Assembly: GCA_037444165.1 (NCBI GenBank)
Contig: JBBIMX010000003.1
Coordinates: 29,715 to 93,714, forward strand
Direction of reading: 5' to 3'
From: CALIBK01 sp037444165
GTDB taxonomy: Bacteria; Desulfobacterota; BSN033; UBA1163
Length of the DNA stretch: 64,000 nucleotides
Each line of letters begins with the position of its first letter. Positions within the stretch are counted from its first letter, which is position 1. Both the position numbers and the translations under genes were made by a program. Below the pieces are notes generated by a model. It worked only from the letters and a program-made list of their open reading frames with translations. It ran no database searches and was not told where the DNA came from. Positions 35,908-43,615 of this stretch are shown piece after piece.

Positions 35908-37611
35908 TTACCTCCAGGGCTGGCCACTAATCCCATAGCCTTCTTGCCCTGTGAGAGCTTTGAAAACCATGGCAGCCTTAGCCCGGGCCTCCATCTTCTT
36001 CTCCAAGGGGATATAAAGGTTAGAGCCAAATTTTTCTTTACAGAATTTTGAAATCTCTTCCATCGCCCTTTGACTCCCTGTAATAGGAAGAGCAGGCCAG
36101 AAATAGGTATTAATCCCCAATGCAGCCATCCGTAAGGCTTCCACCACTTCCGAGCTATGATTCGCTTCGGGATAACATGCCACCATGGAATGACCTTTCT
36201 TTCCTATCCTCACCATCTCTAGGATAAAATCTATTAACTCTGCCTCCTCAAAATCGATCACCGAGGGAACTTGTTCTCCCAGACCCTTTAGAAGGCTCAT
36301 CAAACCCTGTCCGCAAAAATCTCCTTTTGAATCAGGATTGAGAAAACCATATTTCGCCAAGGCCATACTACTTTCTCCTGTTGAAATACATAGGATATCA
36401 TTCTTTAAAAACTCCCGGGCAAAGGTGGTCATTTCATGGTCTTGAGAAAATTTCACATTACCACTTCCACAAAGAAGGGCTACCCCTCGAATCTCTCCCC
36501 CATCAAGGGCTTTTAAGATCCTCTTGGGATCTATCTCCTCCTTTGAGAATCTCATCATCGCAGATTCTTTTATTTGTGGAATGTCTCTGGGAAGACGTTT
36601 TCGAAATTCATAGGATTTCTTTGTTTGATCAATAATCTCCTTGGCTAAATGTCTGAGCCCATTGTTTCTCTTTAGGCCATTGAGATAGAAAATGGGAACT
36701 TCATATTCCTTCGCCACCTCCTTGAGAGAAGGATAGACTCCCTGATCCGCCGCAACGATTAGATCAACAGCTCCTGTCATCAGAGGGATCTCCTGGGAAC
36801 CATAAGTCGTCACCACGGGAAGCGTAAAAGGAGGAATGAGAGGGTCGGTGCAGACGCCAAGAACCTGAATGGCCTCTTTTTGTGCCTCCTGAGCAATCTT
36901 CTGTTTGAGGAGGGGAGAAAGATAACCGTAAAGAAGGAGATTGGGCCTGGAAGAATCTAAAACGCCTAAATTAACTTTGACCTTTGCCGGTCCCCATTCT
37001 CCAAAGATAGATTTTTTAAGATTTCCATAGAGTCTTTGGGAAAGAAGGGCAAGCATGGCAGACCTGAAGGTCCATAGGAGGAGGTCTTCGATCTCTGTCA
37101 ATCCTCCCTCCAACTTCTGAGAGGCCCTGAAGAGGTCCCTGACCATTCCCTCCGGAAAAATCCTTAATTCCTCCCATTGACGAATGAAGTTTCTTGGAAA
37201 TTCTTTTTTGATCAAACTTCCATCGTAAAAAAAGGATTGAACTTCCTTTAAATTCTGATCCGTCCTTGTCTTATTTTTAGGTCTCCACTGCTTGGATTCC
37301 ATCTCCTTGGCCAACTCGCTAAGCCGATCCAGATATACCATGCTCCCTTTCAGTACTAAACGCAAAAGGGATTGTATTGCGAGGGTATCTTTATCCTTTC
37401 CACAAACCCCCAATTTATTGGAATTCCTGAAGGGGTGACTGATACAGGGGCCTTGAAGGCAGTCTCGACAACTGAGTCCCGTTTCGCAAAACCCGCACTC
37501 CGGAAGTTGGCCTTCATAGCGGTCCCATATTAAGGATAGTTCCATTTCGAAGGCCTTTGGTAAAAAATATTCTACCGCACGATCCATACTCTTCTTCTGA
37601 ATAAACTCCAT
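35908..37611 (-). CDS. CooS-like protein lacking the Ni-Fe C-cluster ligands
   Basis: A 567-residue homologue of the anaerobic CO dehydrogenase catalytic subunit. The N-terminus has WDRYEGQLPECGFC, GLSCRDCLQGPC and KLGVCGKDKDTLAI, keeping the four B-cluster cysteines. One D-cluster cysteine is present and the other is Ser, with an extra Cys nearby. Aligning by eye with CooS, the C-cluster region differs throughout: HGH becomes YGY, GICCTGN becomes GVCTDPL, DVQCIMPSL becomes ADQGVYPSL, VGCNNPK becomes CGSGNVK, ATGCAA becomes STGESS, and the terminal GSC becomes FEE. CO oxidation is therefore unlikely. CooF- and FNOR-like genes follow as in CODH operons. The ATG has AAAGGAG upstream. Confidence 0.85.
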   Translation of the reverse strand: MEFIQKKSMDRAVEYFLPKAFEMELSLIWDRYEGQLPECGFCETGLSCRDCLQGPCISHPFRNSNKLGVCGKDKDTLAIQSLLRLVLKGSMVYLDRLSELAKEMESKQWRPKNKTRTDQNLKEVQSFFYDGSLIKKEFPRNFIRQWEELRIFPEGMVRDLFRASQKLEGGLTEIEDLLLWTFRSAMLALLSQRLYGNLKKSIFGEWGPAKVKVNLGVLDSSRPNLLLYGYLSPLLKQKIAQEAQKEAIQVLGVCTDPLIPPFTLPVVTTYGSQEIPLMTGAVDLIVAADQGVYPSLKEVAKEYEVPIFYLNGLKRNNGLRHLAKEIIDQTKKSYEFRKRLPRDIPQIKESAMMRFSKEEIDPKRILKALDGGEIRGVALLCGSGNVKFSQDHEMTTFAREFLKNDILCISTGESSMALAKYGFLNPDSKGDFCGQGLMSLLKGLGEQVPSVIDFEEAELIDFILEMVRIGKKGHSMVACYPEANHSSEVVEALRMAALGINTYFWPALPITGSQRAMEEISKFCKEKFGSNLYIPLEKKMEARAKAAMVFKALTGQEGYGISGQPWR

Positions 37612-37678
37612 TTTTTACTCCTTTCAAATCTCTTAGAATAAAAAATCCTATTTTTATTATCCCTTTTCTTCATCTCCT

Positions 37679-38134
37679 TTAGAAGGCCTTTGCCCTGTAA
37701 TCCTTTCTTTCTTCCAATCGAATAGCTTGGGTTGGACAGACTTCTCCGCAGATAGGATATCCCATATTCCGACATCGATCACATTTAATGGCCACTTTCA
37801 GGGAGGAGGAAGGGGTGATCACTCCAAATGGACATGCCATCACACACATCCAGCAAGCGATGCATGTAGGTTCATAAACAAAGACCAATCCTGTTTCTGG
37901 ATCTCTTCGCATGGTCCCATTAGGACAGGCCTCAATACAGGGAGCCTCCTCACAATGTCGGCATTGAAGAGCAAAATTTTTACCTTCAACGAAAACCCGA
38001 GCAACAGGTTGTGGGTTTTCATGAATGGCCTGATAGAGCTCTTTTGAGACCGAAGCGATTTCTGTCCCGCACCACAGCTCACATTGATGACATCCCGTAC
38101 ATCTCCTTTTATCGACCATTAAAATTTTCACCAC
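37679..38134 (-). CDS. CooF/HycB-like ferredoxin with four [4Fe-4S] clusters
   Basis: Electron-transfer subunit of 151 residues with sixteen cysteines in four sets: CTGCHQCELWC, CRHCEEAPCIEAC, CIACWMCVMAC and CDRCRNMGYPICGEVC. This is the CooF, HycB and DmsB pattern. In CODH operons CooF links CooS to an NAD or hydrogenase partner; here it probably links the CooS-like protein (next gene downstream) and the FAD oxidoreductase (next gene upstream). The start is a GTG with AAAGGAGG upstream. No signal sequence is seen, so it is cytoplasmic. Confidence 0.92.
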   Translation of the reverse strand: MVKILMVDKRRCTGCHQCELWCGTEIASVSKELYQAIHENPQPVARVFVEGKNFALQCRHCEEAPCIEACPNGTMRRDPETGLVFVYEPTCIACWMCVMACPFGVITPSSSLKVAIKCDRCRNMGYPICGEVCPTQAIRLEERKDYRAKAF

Positions 38135-38157
38135 CTTATCCTCCTTTGATTGTATTC

Positions 38158-39465
38158 TTACAATCCCGTATCCATAATCTCTTTATATTCGGGCTCCGTA
38201 AACCGATCGGCATTTCTTCTAATTAATGGCAAAAGATCCATGAAATTTAGGCTCTGGCTCATCAAGAGGGGAACGTATCCAGAGACATCAATTTTTTTCT
38301 TTAAGAGGATTTGATAAAGCCCTGCCTTCTGGGTCTGTCCGACCAAAATGACTCCTACCAAGCGACCATTCTTGAGGATCAATTTTTTATAGGTCTCTCT
38401 TGTCCTTCGCTTAATCTCTTGAAATTCCTCTCCTCCTTCACAGGTCGAACAGGTTTCTGCTCTTGTCAGTCCCATGGAGATGGCTGGAATTCCAATAAAA
38501 TTTCCAATTGAGTTTCTTCGAAAGGATCCTTCATAAAGGGTCTTTTTCCCAGCCATGTTGAATCCAGCAATCTTCCCCTGCTCCACGGCACAAGGCCAGA
38601 TGGCATTAATCCATGGAGCCTCTCTTGTAATATCATAAGTCTCCACCACGTCTCCCGAAGCATAGATATCCGGGATACTGGTCATCATCTCAGCATCCAC
38701 CCGGATTCCACCCAGACAACCAATCTCTATACCCGCTCCTTGGGCGAGTTCAATAGCTGGTTTAATTCCAACCGCAATGACGACCAAGTCGCATTCAATC
38801 TCTCTGGATTCGGTGATCACCTTTCTCACCTGACCATTCCCTTCAAACCGAAGGGCTTTTTCTCCAAGAATCGGAGTAATCCCAAGTCCTTCGATTCTCT
38901 TCTGAACCATCGAAGCCGCTTCTTCGTCAAAGACAGTTGGAAGAACTTGACCCAATTGCTCCAGAAGAGTGACCTCCATACCTTTCCGTTTTAGGCTGAT
39001 ACTGGATTCAACCCCCACACTCCCTGCACCGATGACGACTGCCCGTTGGGCTTTGAAGTGATATAGTCTCTCTGCGTCGGCCATTGTCTTTAAAGAGAAG
39101 ACCCCTTGGAGCTCGACTCCCTCAATAGGGGGGATGATTGGATTTCCCCCTGTGGCCAGAAGAAGTTTATCATAAGGGTAGGAGTCTCCATTTTCGGTAT
39201 GAATCGTCTTTGAATCGATCGAGATGGATTGAACCCTCACTCCGAGATGGGGGGTGACACGATACTGCTCAAAAAAATCTGGCGATCTGAAACTGAGAAG
39301 AGGTTTTGAAAGCTCTTCGGCGATGTAATAAGGGAGAAGCACTCTCGAAAAGAGTGGAGTCGCCTCATCACTAAATAAATCGATCTTCGATTCAGAATCA
39401 ATGGATCGAATGGCCTCTACAGCACTGATGGCTGAAGCACTCCCTCCAACGATAACATATCGCAT
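38158..39465 (-). CDS. NAD(P)H/FAD-dependent oxidoreductase (CODH-operon type)
   Basis: Pyridine-nucleotide-disulfide family flavoprotein of 435 residues. FAD binding is seen at YVIVGGSASAISAVEAI and, late in the protein, IYASGDVVETYDI; the NAD(P) site is AVVIGAGSVGVESSISLKRKG. It resembles NADH oxidase and rubredoxin or ferredoxin-NAD reductases found next to cooS and cooF. CSTCEGGEEF near residue 335 is an unusual Cys-x-x-Cys on the C-terminal side, possibly redox active. It probably passes electrons between NAD(P)H and the CooF-like protein. ATG with AAAAGGAG upstream. Confidence 0.9.
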   Translation of the reverse strand: MRYVIVGGSASAISAVEAIRSIDSESKIDLFSDEATPLFSRVLLPYYIAEELSKPLLSFRSPDFFEQYRVTPHLGVRVQSISIDSKTIHTENGDSYPYDKLLLATGGNPIIPPIEGVELQGVFSLKTMADAERLYHFKAQRAVVIGAGSVGVESSISLKRKGMEVTLLEQLGQVLPTVFDEEAASMVQKRIEGLGITPILGEKALRFEGNGQVRKVITESREIECDLVVIAVGIKPAIELAQGAGIEIGCLGGIRVDAEMMTSIPDIYASGDVVETYDITREAPWINAIWPCAVEQGKIAGFNMAGKKTLYEGSFRRNSIGNFIGIPAISMGLTRAETCSTCEGGEEFQEIKRRTRETYKKLILKNGRLVGVILVGQTQKAGLYQILLKKKIDVSGYVPLLMSQSLNFMDLLPLIRRNADRFTEPEYKEIMDTGL

Positions 39466-39551
39466 AGCGTTCTCCTTTTTTAAACGATAAAATCACAACA
39501 AGTTTTAAAGTAGATAGTTTTAATCTCCTCGTTTTATATTTTATTTTTAGC

Positions 39552-40199
39552 TCAGTACAGACTATGGACCATATAGAGAGGGAGCAATTCTTTAAAGAGT
39601 TTGATTCCCCGGGTCATGTTATAATTTCCACAGGTACAGCATTTGGCCATCTCCAGGCAAGCCTCCTCAACCGTCCTCCTACCCCTTTTTACATCTCTCA
39701 CCAATTTCTTCACGAGATCCGATGAGATCATCGCATGACCACACATGGTGGTGGTCTTCAGGATCTCAAACTCGGGGAGTAGCTCTGTCCTTCCCCAGGT
39801 TCCTAAGGAATATTCGATGGTATGAATTCGTCCCAACCCAGCCTCTTCCATACACTGTTGAACAATGTCGCTGATGCCAGAGATGATGATTGAAATTCCT
39901 GGTCGATTCTCCTTTAACTCTTTGAGTAAGGCAACGATCTTTTCACGATTATCGAAAGTGCATTGAACAATCGTTCCGTCCGTTACATGGTTCAAGATAT
40001 CATCCATGGTGGTGTTATAGATATTCCCTGTCTTCATATCCCCCAGATTGATCGGTCCGTGTTTGTAACAGAGACTTAAAAACTTCTGGGTCTTTGGAGC
40101 AGACCCCTTTTTATTAATTCCTGTAGCGGGGCATCCTAAGACGACGAAATCTTCTTTAAGATCTTCCCATTCTCCCCTTCGATGCAAACTATGAGTCAT
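39552..40199 (-). CDS. Cysteine-rich protein of unknown function
   Basis: I do not recognise this family. The 215 residues contain at least nine cysteines, including VVLGCPATG, FLSLCYKHG, TTTMCGHAM and the cluster EMAKCCTCGNYN, arranged as if to hold an iron-sulfur cluster or another metal. No membrane segment or signal sequence is seen. The ATG at 40199 has AAAGGAGG four bases upstream and overlaps the preceding stop by 11 bases, so it is translationally coupled to the ferredoxin-fusion gene. The two proteins probably form a complex. An in-frame ATG at 40244 is less likely. Confidence 0.75.
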   Translation of the reverse strand: MTHSLHRRGEWEDLKEDFVVLGCPATGINKKGSAPKTQKFLSLCYKHGPINLGDMKTGNIYNTTMDDILNHVTDGTIVQCTFDNREKIVALLKELKENRPGISIIISGISDIVQQCMEEAGLGRIHTIEYSLGTWGRTELLPEFEILKTTTMCGHAMISSDLVKKLVRDVKRGRRTVEEACLEMAKCCTCGNYNMTRGIKLFKELLPLYMVHSLY

Positions 40200-40959
40200 G
40201 ACTCCTCCTTTCCTCTTCATAGAACTTGAAGGCTGGCTCTCCAAGACCTAAATTGTTTTTGGTATTGATCGAATACCAATATCCTAATCGTTCTAAGATA
40301 GATTTAACAGGAATCTCCCCTTCCGGTGGAACTTTTGTGATGACTTCAACAGAAAAAACACTCTCCACCTTTTCCGCCGCTTTTTTGATAGCTTCCAGAA
40401 CAGCAGGAAGTTGTTCAATCTTACACTTCCCCTCTACAATGGCTGAAGTGGCCTTCTCATTAAGAATATCGTCCCTCAGCTTTCCGCTCTTGCGATCGGC
40501 CATAAAGTGAGTTACGGGATTTTCTTCTGCAAACTCATACCCTAAGGGAGCCAAGGCCATAGCAATTACTTCCACGTCTCGAAAATAGGCCCCTACTCCA
40601 GGCCTTCCAAGCTCTATCCCTACCCCCACCTCCCCGGGACGATAACGGCCCGAGACATCGTTGGTCTTCATCTCTTCAGTTCCTCTACCTGGGACCTGAG
40701 AGCCTTTAAATTCAATGAGGGGATTGCTCAAGATACTTCGAACCTCCCTTGGCCAGGGAGTCTCAGGCTGGTAAAGAGCCTTTACGGGGCAGATATTAGC
40801 TCTGAGGCAGACTCCACAATCGGTACATCGCTCCTGATCGATCTCAATGTAAACTCGACCAGGAATCTTTTCATGCCTCTTAAAACTCTGGATCCTTCCC
40901 ATTGGACAATAAGGAAAACATCTTTTGCAAGCAATACATTTATCTGGGTCCGCCTTCAT
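40189..40959 (-). CDS. Ferredoxin-domain protein with unknown C-terminal domain
   Basis: First gene of the leftward operon, 256 residues. The N-terminus binds two [4Fe-4S] clusters (CIACKRCFPYCPMG and CTDCGVCLRANICP). Residues about 95-250 form a domain I do not recognise: GEVGVGIELGRPGVGAYFRD, GYEFAEENPVTHFMADRKSG, EKATSAIVEGKCKIEQLPAV and a C-terminal YWYSINTKNNLGLGEPAFKF. It is likely cytoplasmic. GGAGGAATTC precedes the ATG. Its promoter is a strong sigma-70 type with an operator just downstream of the predicted start. Confidence 0.8.
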   Translation of the reverse strand: MKADPDKCIACKRCFPYCPMGRIQSFKRHEKIPGRVYIEIDQERCTDCGVCLRANICPVKALYQPETPWPREVRSILSNPLIEFKGSQVPGRGTEEMKTNDVSGRYRPGEVGVGIELGRPGVGAYFRDVEVIAMALAPLGYEFAEENPVTHFMADRKSGKLRDDILNEKATSAIVEGKCKIEQLPAVLEAIKKAAEKVESVFSVEVITKVPPEGEIPVKSILERLGYWYSINTKNNLGLGEPAFKFYEEERRSHDS

Positions 40960-40983
40960 GAATTCCTCCGCTTTTGGATTTAT

Positions 40984-41000
40984 AAATTGTATACAAATTT
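40984..41000. promoter_or_regulatory. GntR-type operator 1, downstream of operon promoter
   Basis: AAATTGTATACAAATTT contains the perfect palindrome TTGTATACAA (40987-40996). FCD-type GntR proteins commonly bind TNGTNNNACNA-like sequences, which this fits. It lies about 6-22 bases after the predicted transcription start of the leftward operon, a repressor position. Confidence 0.7.
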
Positions 41001-41012
41001 TAATTTACGATT

Positions 41013-41041
41013 TATATATGACATATGGAAAAATTTGTCAA
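41013..41041 (-). promoter_or_regulatory. Sigma-70 promoter of the CooS-like/TTT operon
   Basis: Minus-strand TTGACA (41041-41036), a 17-base spacer, and TATATA (41018-41013). The -35 is a perfect consensus. The start near 41006 leaves a leader of about 47 bases before the ATG at 40959. Confidence 0.75.
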
Positions 41042-41131
41042 CAAAAAAATTTACCAATAATTTCAAATAGATATAAAAATTAATATTTGGGCCACATTTA
41101 AAACGTAAACGAAAAAGTGGTTTAATCAATT

Positions 41132-41147
41132 AAATTGCATACAATTT
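41132..41147. promoter_or_regulatory. GntR-type operator 2, upstream of ferredoxin promoter
   Basis: AAATTGCATACAATTT is palindromic except at one central base pair and matches operator 1 at 9 of 10 core bases (TTGCATACAA against TTGTATACAA). It lies 12 bases before the -35 box of the rightward ferredoxin promoter and about 145 bases from operator 1, so a looped or joint control of both genes is possible. Confidence 0.65.
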
Positions 41148-41158
41148 TATTTTTACGC

Positions 41159-41187
41159 TTGACCTCTAATTCTAAAAGAATTATAAA
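41159..41187 (+). promoter_or_regulatory. Sigma-70 promoter of the divergent ferredoxin
   Basis: TTGACC (41159-41164), a 17-base spacer and TATAAA (41182-41187). The predicted start near 41194 is after the ATG at 41189, which supports translation from 41234. Confidence 0.65.
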
Positions 41188-41233
41188 AATGGAGGATTCC
41201 ATTTTTATTGAATATCAATTGGAGAAGACACAG

Positions 41234-41470
41234 ATGGCTTTTGAAGTAATTGTGGATCAAGAAAGGTGTAAAGGATGTGAGGAGTGCTTAGAGATTTGCA
41301 CAGCAGGAGTTTTTTCGATAGAGCGGAGGAAGAGTGTTCCCACCCAAATGAAAGAATGTATAGGTTGTAAAAGTTGTGTTGAGATATGTAAGGAGAAAGC
41401 AATCACGGTAAAAGACCTCGAAAGGGAAATGTCAGAGATTGCTTCCCTCCTGTTGAGGGATATCCTTTAA
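41234..41470 (+). CDS. 2[4Fe-4S] ferredoxin
   Basis: A 78-residue ferredoxin with CKGCEECLEICT and CIGCKSCVEICK, each able to hold one [4Fe-4S] cluster. It begins MAFEVIVDQERC, typical of deltaproteobacterial 8Fe ferredoxins, with GGAG at 41221 upstream. It diverges from the CooS-like operon across a shared regulatory region with two GntR-type operators, so it is probably an electron carrier of the same system. Its stop overlaps the convergent CDF gene by 4 bases. Confidence 0.88.
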   Translation: MAFEVIVDQERCKGCEECLEICTAGVFSIERRKSVPTQMKECIGCKSCVEICKEKAITVKDLEREMSEIASLLLRDIL

Positions 41471-42381
41471 ATAGATTCGGTTTCAGGCTCAGGGTGAACG
41501 ATCACGTCTGCTCCTGGAACAATTTTTTGAATCGCCTGCTCCACCTGTTCGGTCAAATGATGAGCCTCCATTAAGGTCTGATCTCCATCCATAAATACAT
41601 GGACATCCACAAAGGGTTGAGCCCCAGAGTATCGAACCCGGACATCATGACAGTTACGAATTCCTGGAAGAGCTTCCACTTCTGCGATAATCTTTTTTCG
41701 AAGACCGGAGGGGGCCACATCTATGAGGGCCTGAATGGTTCGAATGGCAAGCCTTCCGCTCATATACACAACAATCAAAACGACCCCGATTGCCGCAATG
41801 GCGTCAGCATGATGCAAAAAAGAGAGGTTTGGCACCTTTCGGGAGAGGATCACGCAGATCAACCCCAGAATCACCACGGAAGAACTCCAAATGTCTGTGC
41901 TGAAATGGAGGGCATCTGCCTCTAAGGCTTGGCTCCTATACCTATAGGCCACTCGAGAGAGGGCACGCGATCTCGATAGATCAATCCCAATAGAGATTCC
42001 CATGACCAAAAATGCCCAGACATTAACGTCAATATGAATCTCATGGGTAAGAAGCCGATGAATGGCTTCATAAAAGATCCAGGCACAGGTTCCCAAAAGG
42101 AGCAGAGTTTCAAAGAGGGCCGATAGATTTTCAATCTTACCATGGCCGTAGTGATGGGTATGATCGGCCGGTCGATCGGAGAATTTTATAGCCAATAGGG
42201 TCATCAGAGTAGCCACCAGATCAAGTCCGCTGTGGGCAGCCTCAGCCAAGATTCCGAGACTTCCTGTCGTGAGACCAACTATTATTTTAAACACGGTGAG
42301 GGCTACGGCTGCAAGAACAGAGGATAAAGCTACAGACCACTTTTCCTGACCTTTATGGACAGAGGTTTCTATCTTCTCCAC
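41467..42381 (-). CDS. Cation diffusion facilitator family metal exporter
   Basis: Exports divalent metals such as zinc, iron or manganese by proton exchange. The 304 residues include about six helices with the metal sites HSGLD in helix 2 and HFSTD in helix 5, an additional histidine run HTHHYGHGKIE at the loop, and a cytoplasmic C-terminal domain (DVRVRYSGAQPFVDVHVFMD). The second site HxxxD suits zinc, but specificity is not certain from sequence. Confidence 0.93.
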   Translation of the reverse strand: MEKIETSVHKGQEKWSVALSSVLAAVALTVFKIIVGLTTGSLGILAEAAHSGLDLVATLMTLLAIKFSDRPADHTHHYGHGKIENLSALFETLLLLGTCAWIFYEAIHRLLTHEIHIDVNVWAFLVMGISIGIDLSRSRALSRVAYRYRSQALEADALHFSTDIWSSSVVILGLICVILSRKVPNLSFLHHADAIAAIGVVLIVVYMSGRLAIRTIQALIDVAPSGLRKKIIAEVEALPGIRNCHDVRVRYSGAQPFVDVHVFMDGDQTLMEAHHLTEQVEQAIQKIVPGADVIVHPEPETESI

Positions 42382-42396
42382 TTTTTAGACCAAATT

Positions 42397-42813
42397 CTAT
42401 TCACCCAGAATATGGACCAGAAGATTTCTCTGCCGGCGTCTATTATCAAAATCGATAAAGACGATCTGCTGCCATGTTCCGAGGGTCAGATTCCCGTTCT
42501 GAAGAGGAATGGTCAGGGAAGGTTTCATCAGGGCGGCTCGGACATGGGAGAAGCCATTCCCATCTCCCCATCGCTGATCGTGTTCATAGGGGATATTCGA
42601 AGGGGCAATCCTTTCGATCGCCTTCTGAAGATCTCGGAGGACACCCGATTCATATTCTATCGTAGTTATGGCTCCAGTGGACCCAGGGCAAAAGACTGTC
42701 ACCAGACCATTCTCTATTTTTGAGTGTTTAATAACAGATTCCACCTGATCAGTGATATCTATAATATCACTGAACCCTTTGGTACTGAAAGAAATCGTTT
42801 CGGAAAAAATCAT
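42397..42813 (-). CDS. YjbQ family protein (UPF0047)
   Basis: A 138-residue member of the YjbQ/UPF0047 family, small trimeric proteins described with weak thiamine phosphate synthase activity. The conserved features are GLVTVFCPGSTGAITTIEYE, the histidine and acidic motifs EHDQRWGDGNGFSHVRAAL and the end LTLGTWQQIVFIDFDNR. It lies 15 bases upstream of the CDF gene on the same strand. Confidence 0.92.
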   Translation of the reverse strand: MIFSETISFSTKGFSDIIDITDQVESVIKHSKIENGLVTVFCPGSTGAITTIEYESGVLRDLQKAIERIAPSNIPYEHDQRWGDGNGFSHVRAALMKPSLTIPLQNGNLTLGTWQQIVFIDFDNRRRQRNLLVHILGE

Positions 42814-42854
42814 CCTCTCACCTTCTTGAAGGACTTCTTGGGTTGATACCCTTT

Positions 42855-43604
42855 CTAATCCTTTAATATCCTTTTGTATACCTTCTTCCAGCTTTCCGTT
42901 TCAAGGAAACTCCCGGAAACATTCTCCAAGAGTTTTAAAAAGACAGAATAGGGCATGGATAAGGTAAGAACTTCTTTCTCCACCATGGGTCTTGCAGAAA
43001 CATCGAACATCCCGAGGATAGCACGAGGCTCGGGCGATTCTGCCTCCTTTAAAGGATAGGTTAAGAGGGTGCTGCATCCAGACCCGAATGGAGAAAAGAC
43101 CCCATCCGTTCTCTCCAGAGCATAATTGGTGAGAGTAAAAAGACCTGAAAGGACATCCGGAGTTCCAAAAAAAATGATCACTTCGGGTGGATTCTCATCT
43201 TGAAACTGAGGGATCGGTTTAAAAACACAATACTCAGCCGGAGCGGGTCTTGGCCTCATCTTTTTAAAATACTCTCTGGCAAGTTCAGGGGTCTTGATAT
43301 AACGTTCTCCCTCCATCTCTCCTGGAATTCCACAGGAAAGAAAGTACTCAATATTGGGTCGGGGTGTTTCGAGAAACCCCATGTAGTAACCTCCCCCCGG
43401 ACATCCAAAATGGTTTTTGTCAAAGAAAACGGTGTCTCCCTTCTTTCTTGCCCTTTGAAGGAGTCCTATCATACAGCCCGAGATCCCCTCTTTTGGAGAA
43501 ACCCCATCAGGTTTCTCATTGGTGTAATAAACTCCGAGAGGAGACTCTATCAAACCGATACTTTCTTTAAATTTTTCCCATTCCTCTGATTGAAAAGAAC
43601 GCAT
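42855..43604 (-). CDS. DUF169 family protein
   Basis: A 249-residue DUF169 protein, recognised by SPLGVYYTNEKPDG, a cysteine-containing GCMIGLLQRARKKGDTVFFD, FGCPGGGYYMGF and the terminal MPYSVFLKLLENV. Members are frequent in anaerobes, and their function is unknown. The ATG at 43604 follows GGGAGG and lies 11 bases after the moaB stop, so both genes are probably co-transcribed. A proposed redox or metal-linked role rests only on the conserved cysteines and anaerobic distribution. Confidence 0.85.
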   Translation of the reverse strand: MRSFQSEEWEKFKESIGLIESPLGVYYTNEKPDGVSPKEGISGCMIGLLQRARKKGDTVFFDKNHFGCPGGGYYMGFLETPRPNIEYFLSCGIPGEMEGERYIKTPELAREYFKKMRPRPAPAEYCVFKPIPQFQDENPPEVIIFFGTPDVLSGLFTLTNYALERTDGVFSPFGSGCSTLLTYPLKEAESPEPRAILGMFDVSARPMVEKEVLTLSMPYSVFLKLLENVSGSFLETESWKKVYKRILKD

Positions 43605-43615
43605 TTTGCCTCCCT

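Noticed and set aside
35908..37611. Annotation of this gene as a working carbon monoxide dehydrogenase
   Set aside because: The C-cluster ligands are replaced; only fold-level homology and B-cluster cysteines support the name.
41189..41191. ATG as ferredoxin start
   Set aside because: It lies before the predicted transcription start; the ATG at 41234 has a better ribosome site and a family-like N-terminus.
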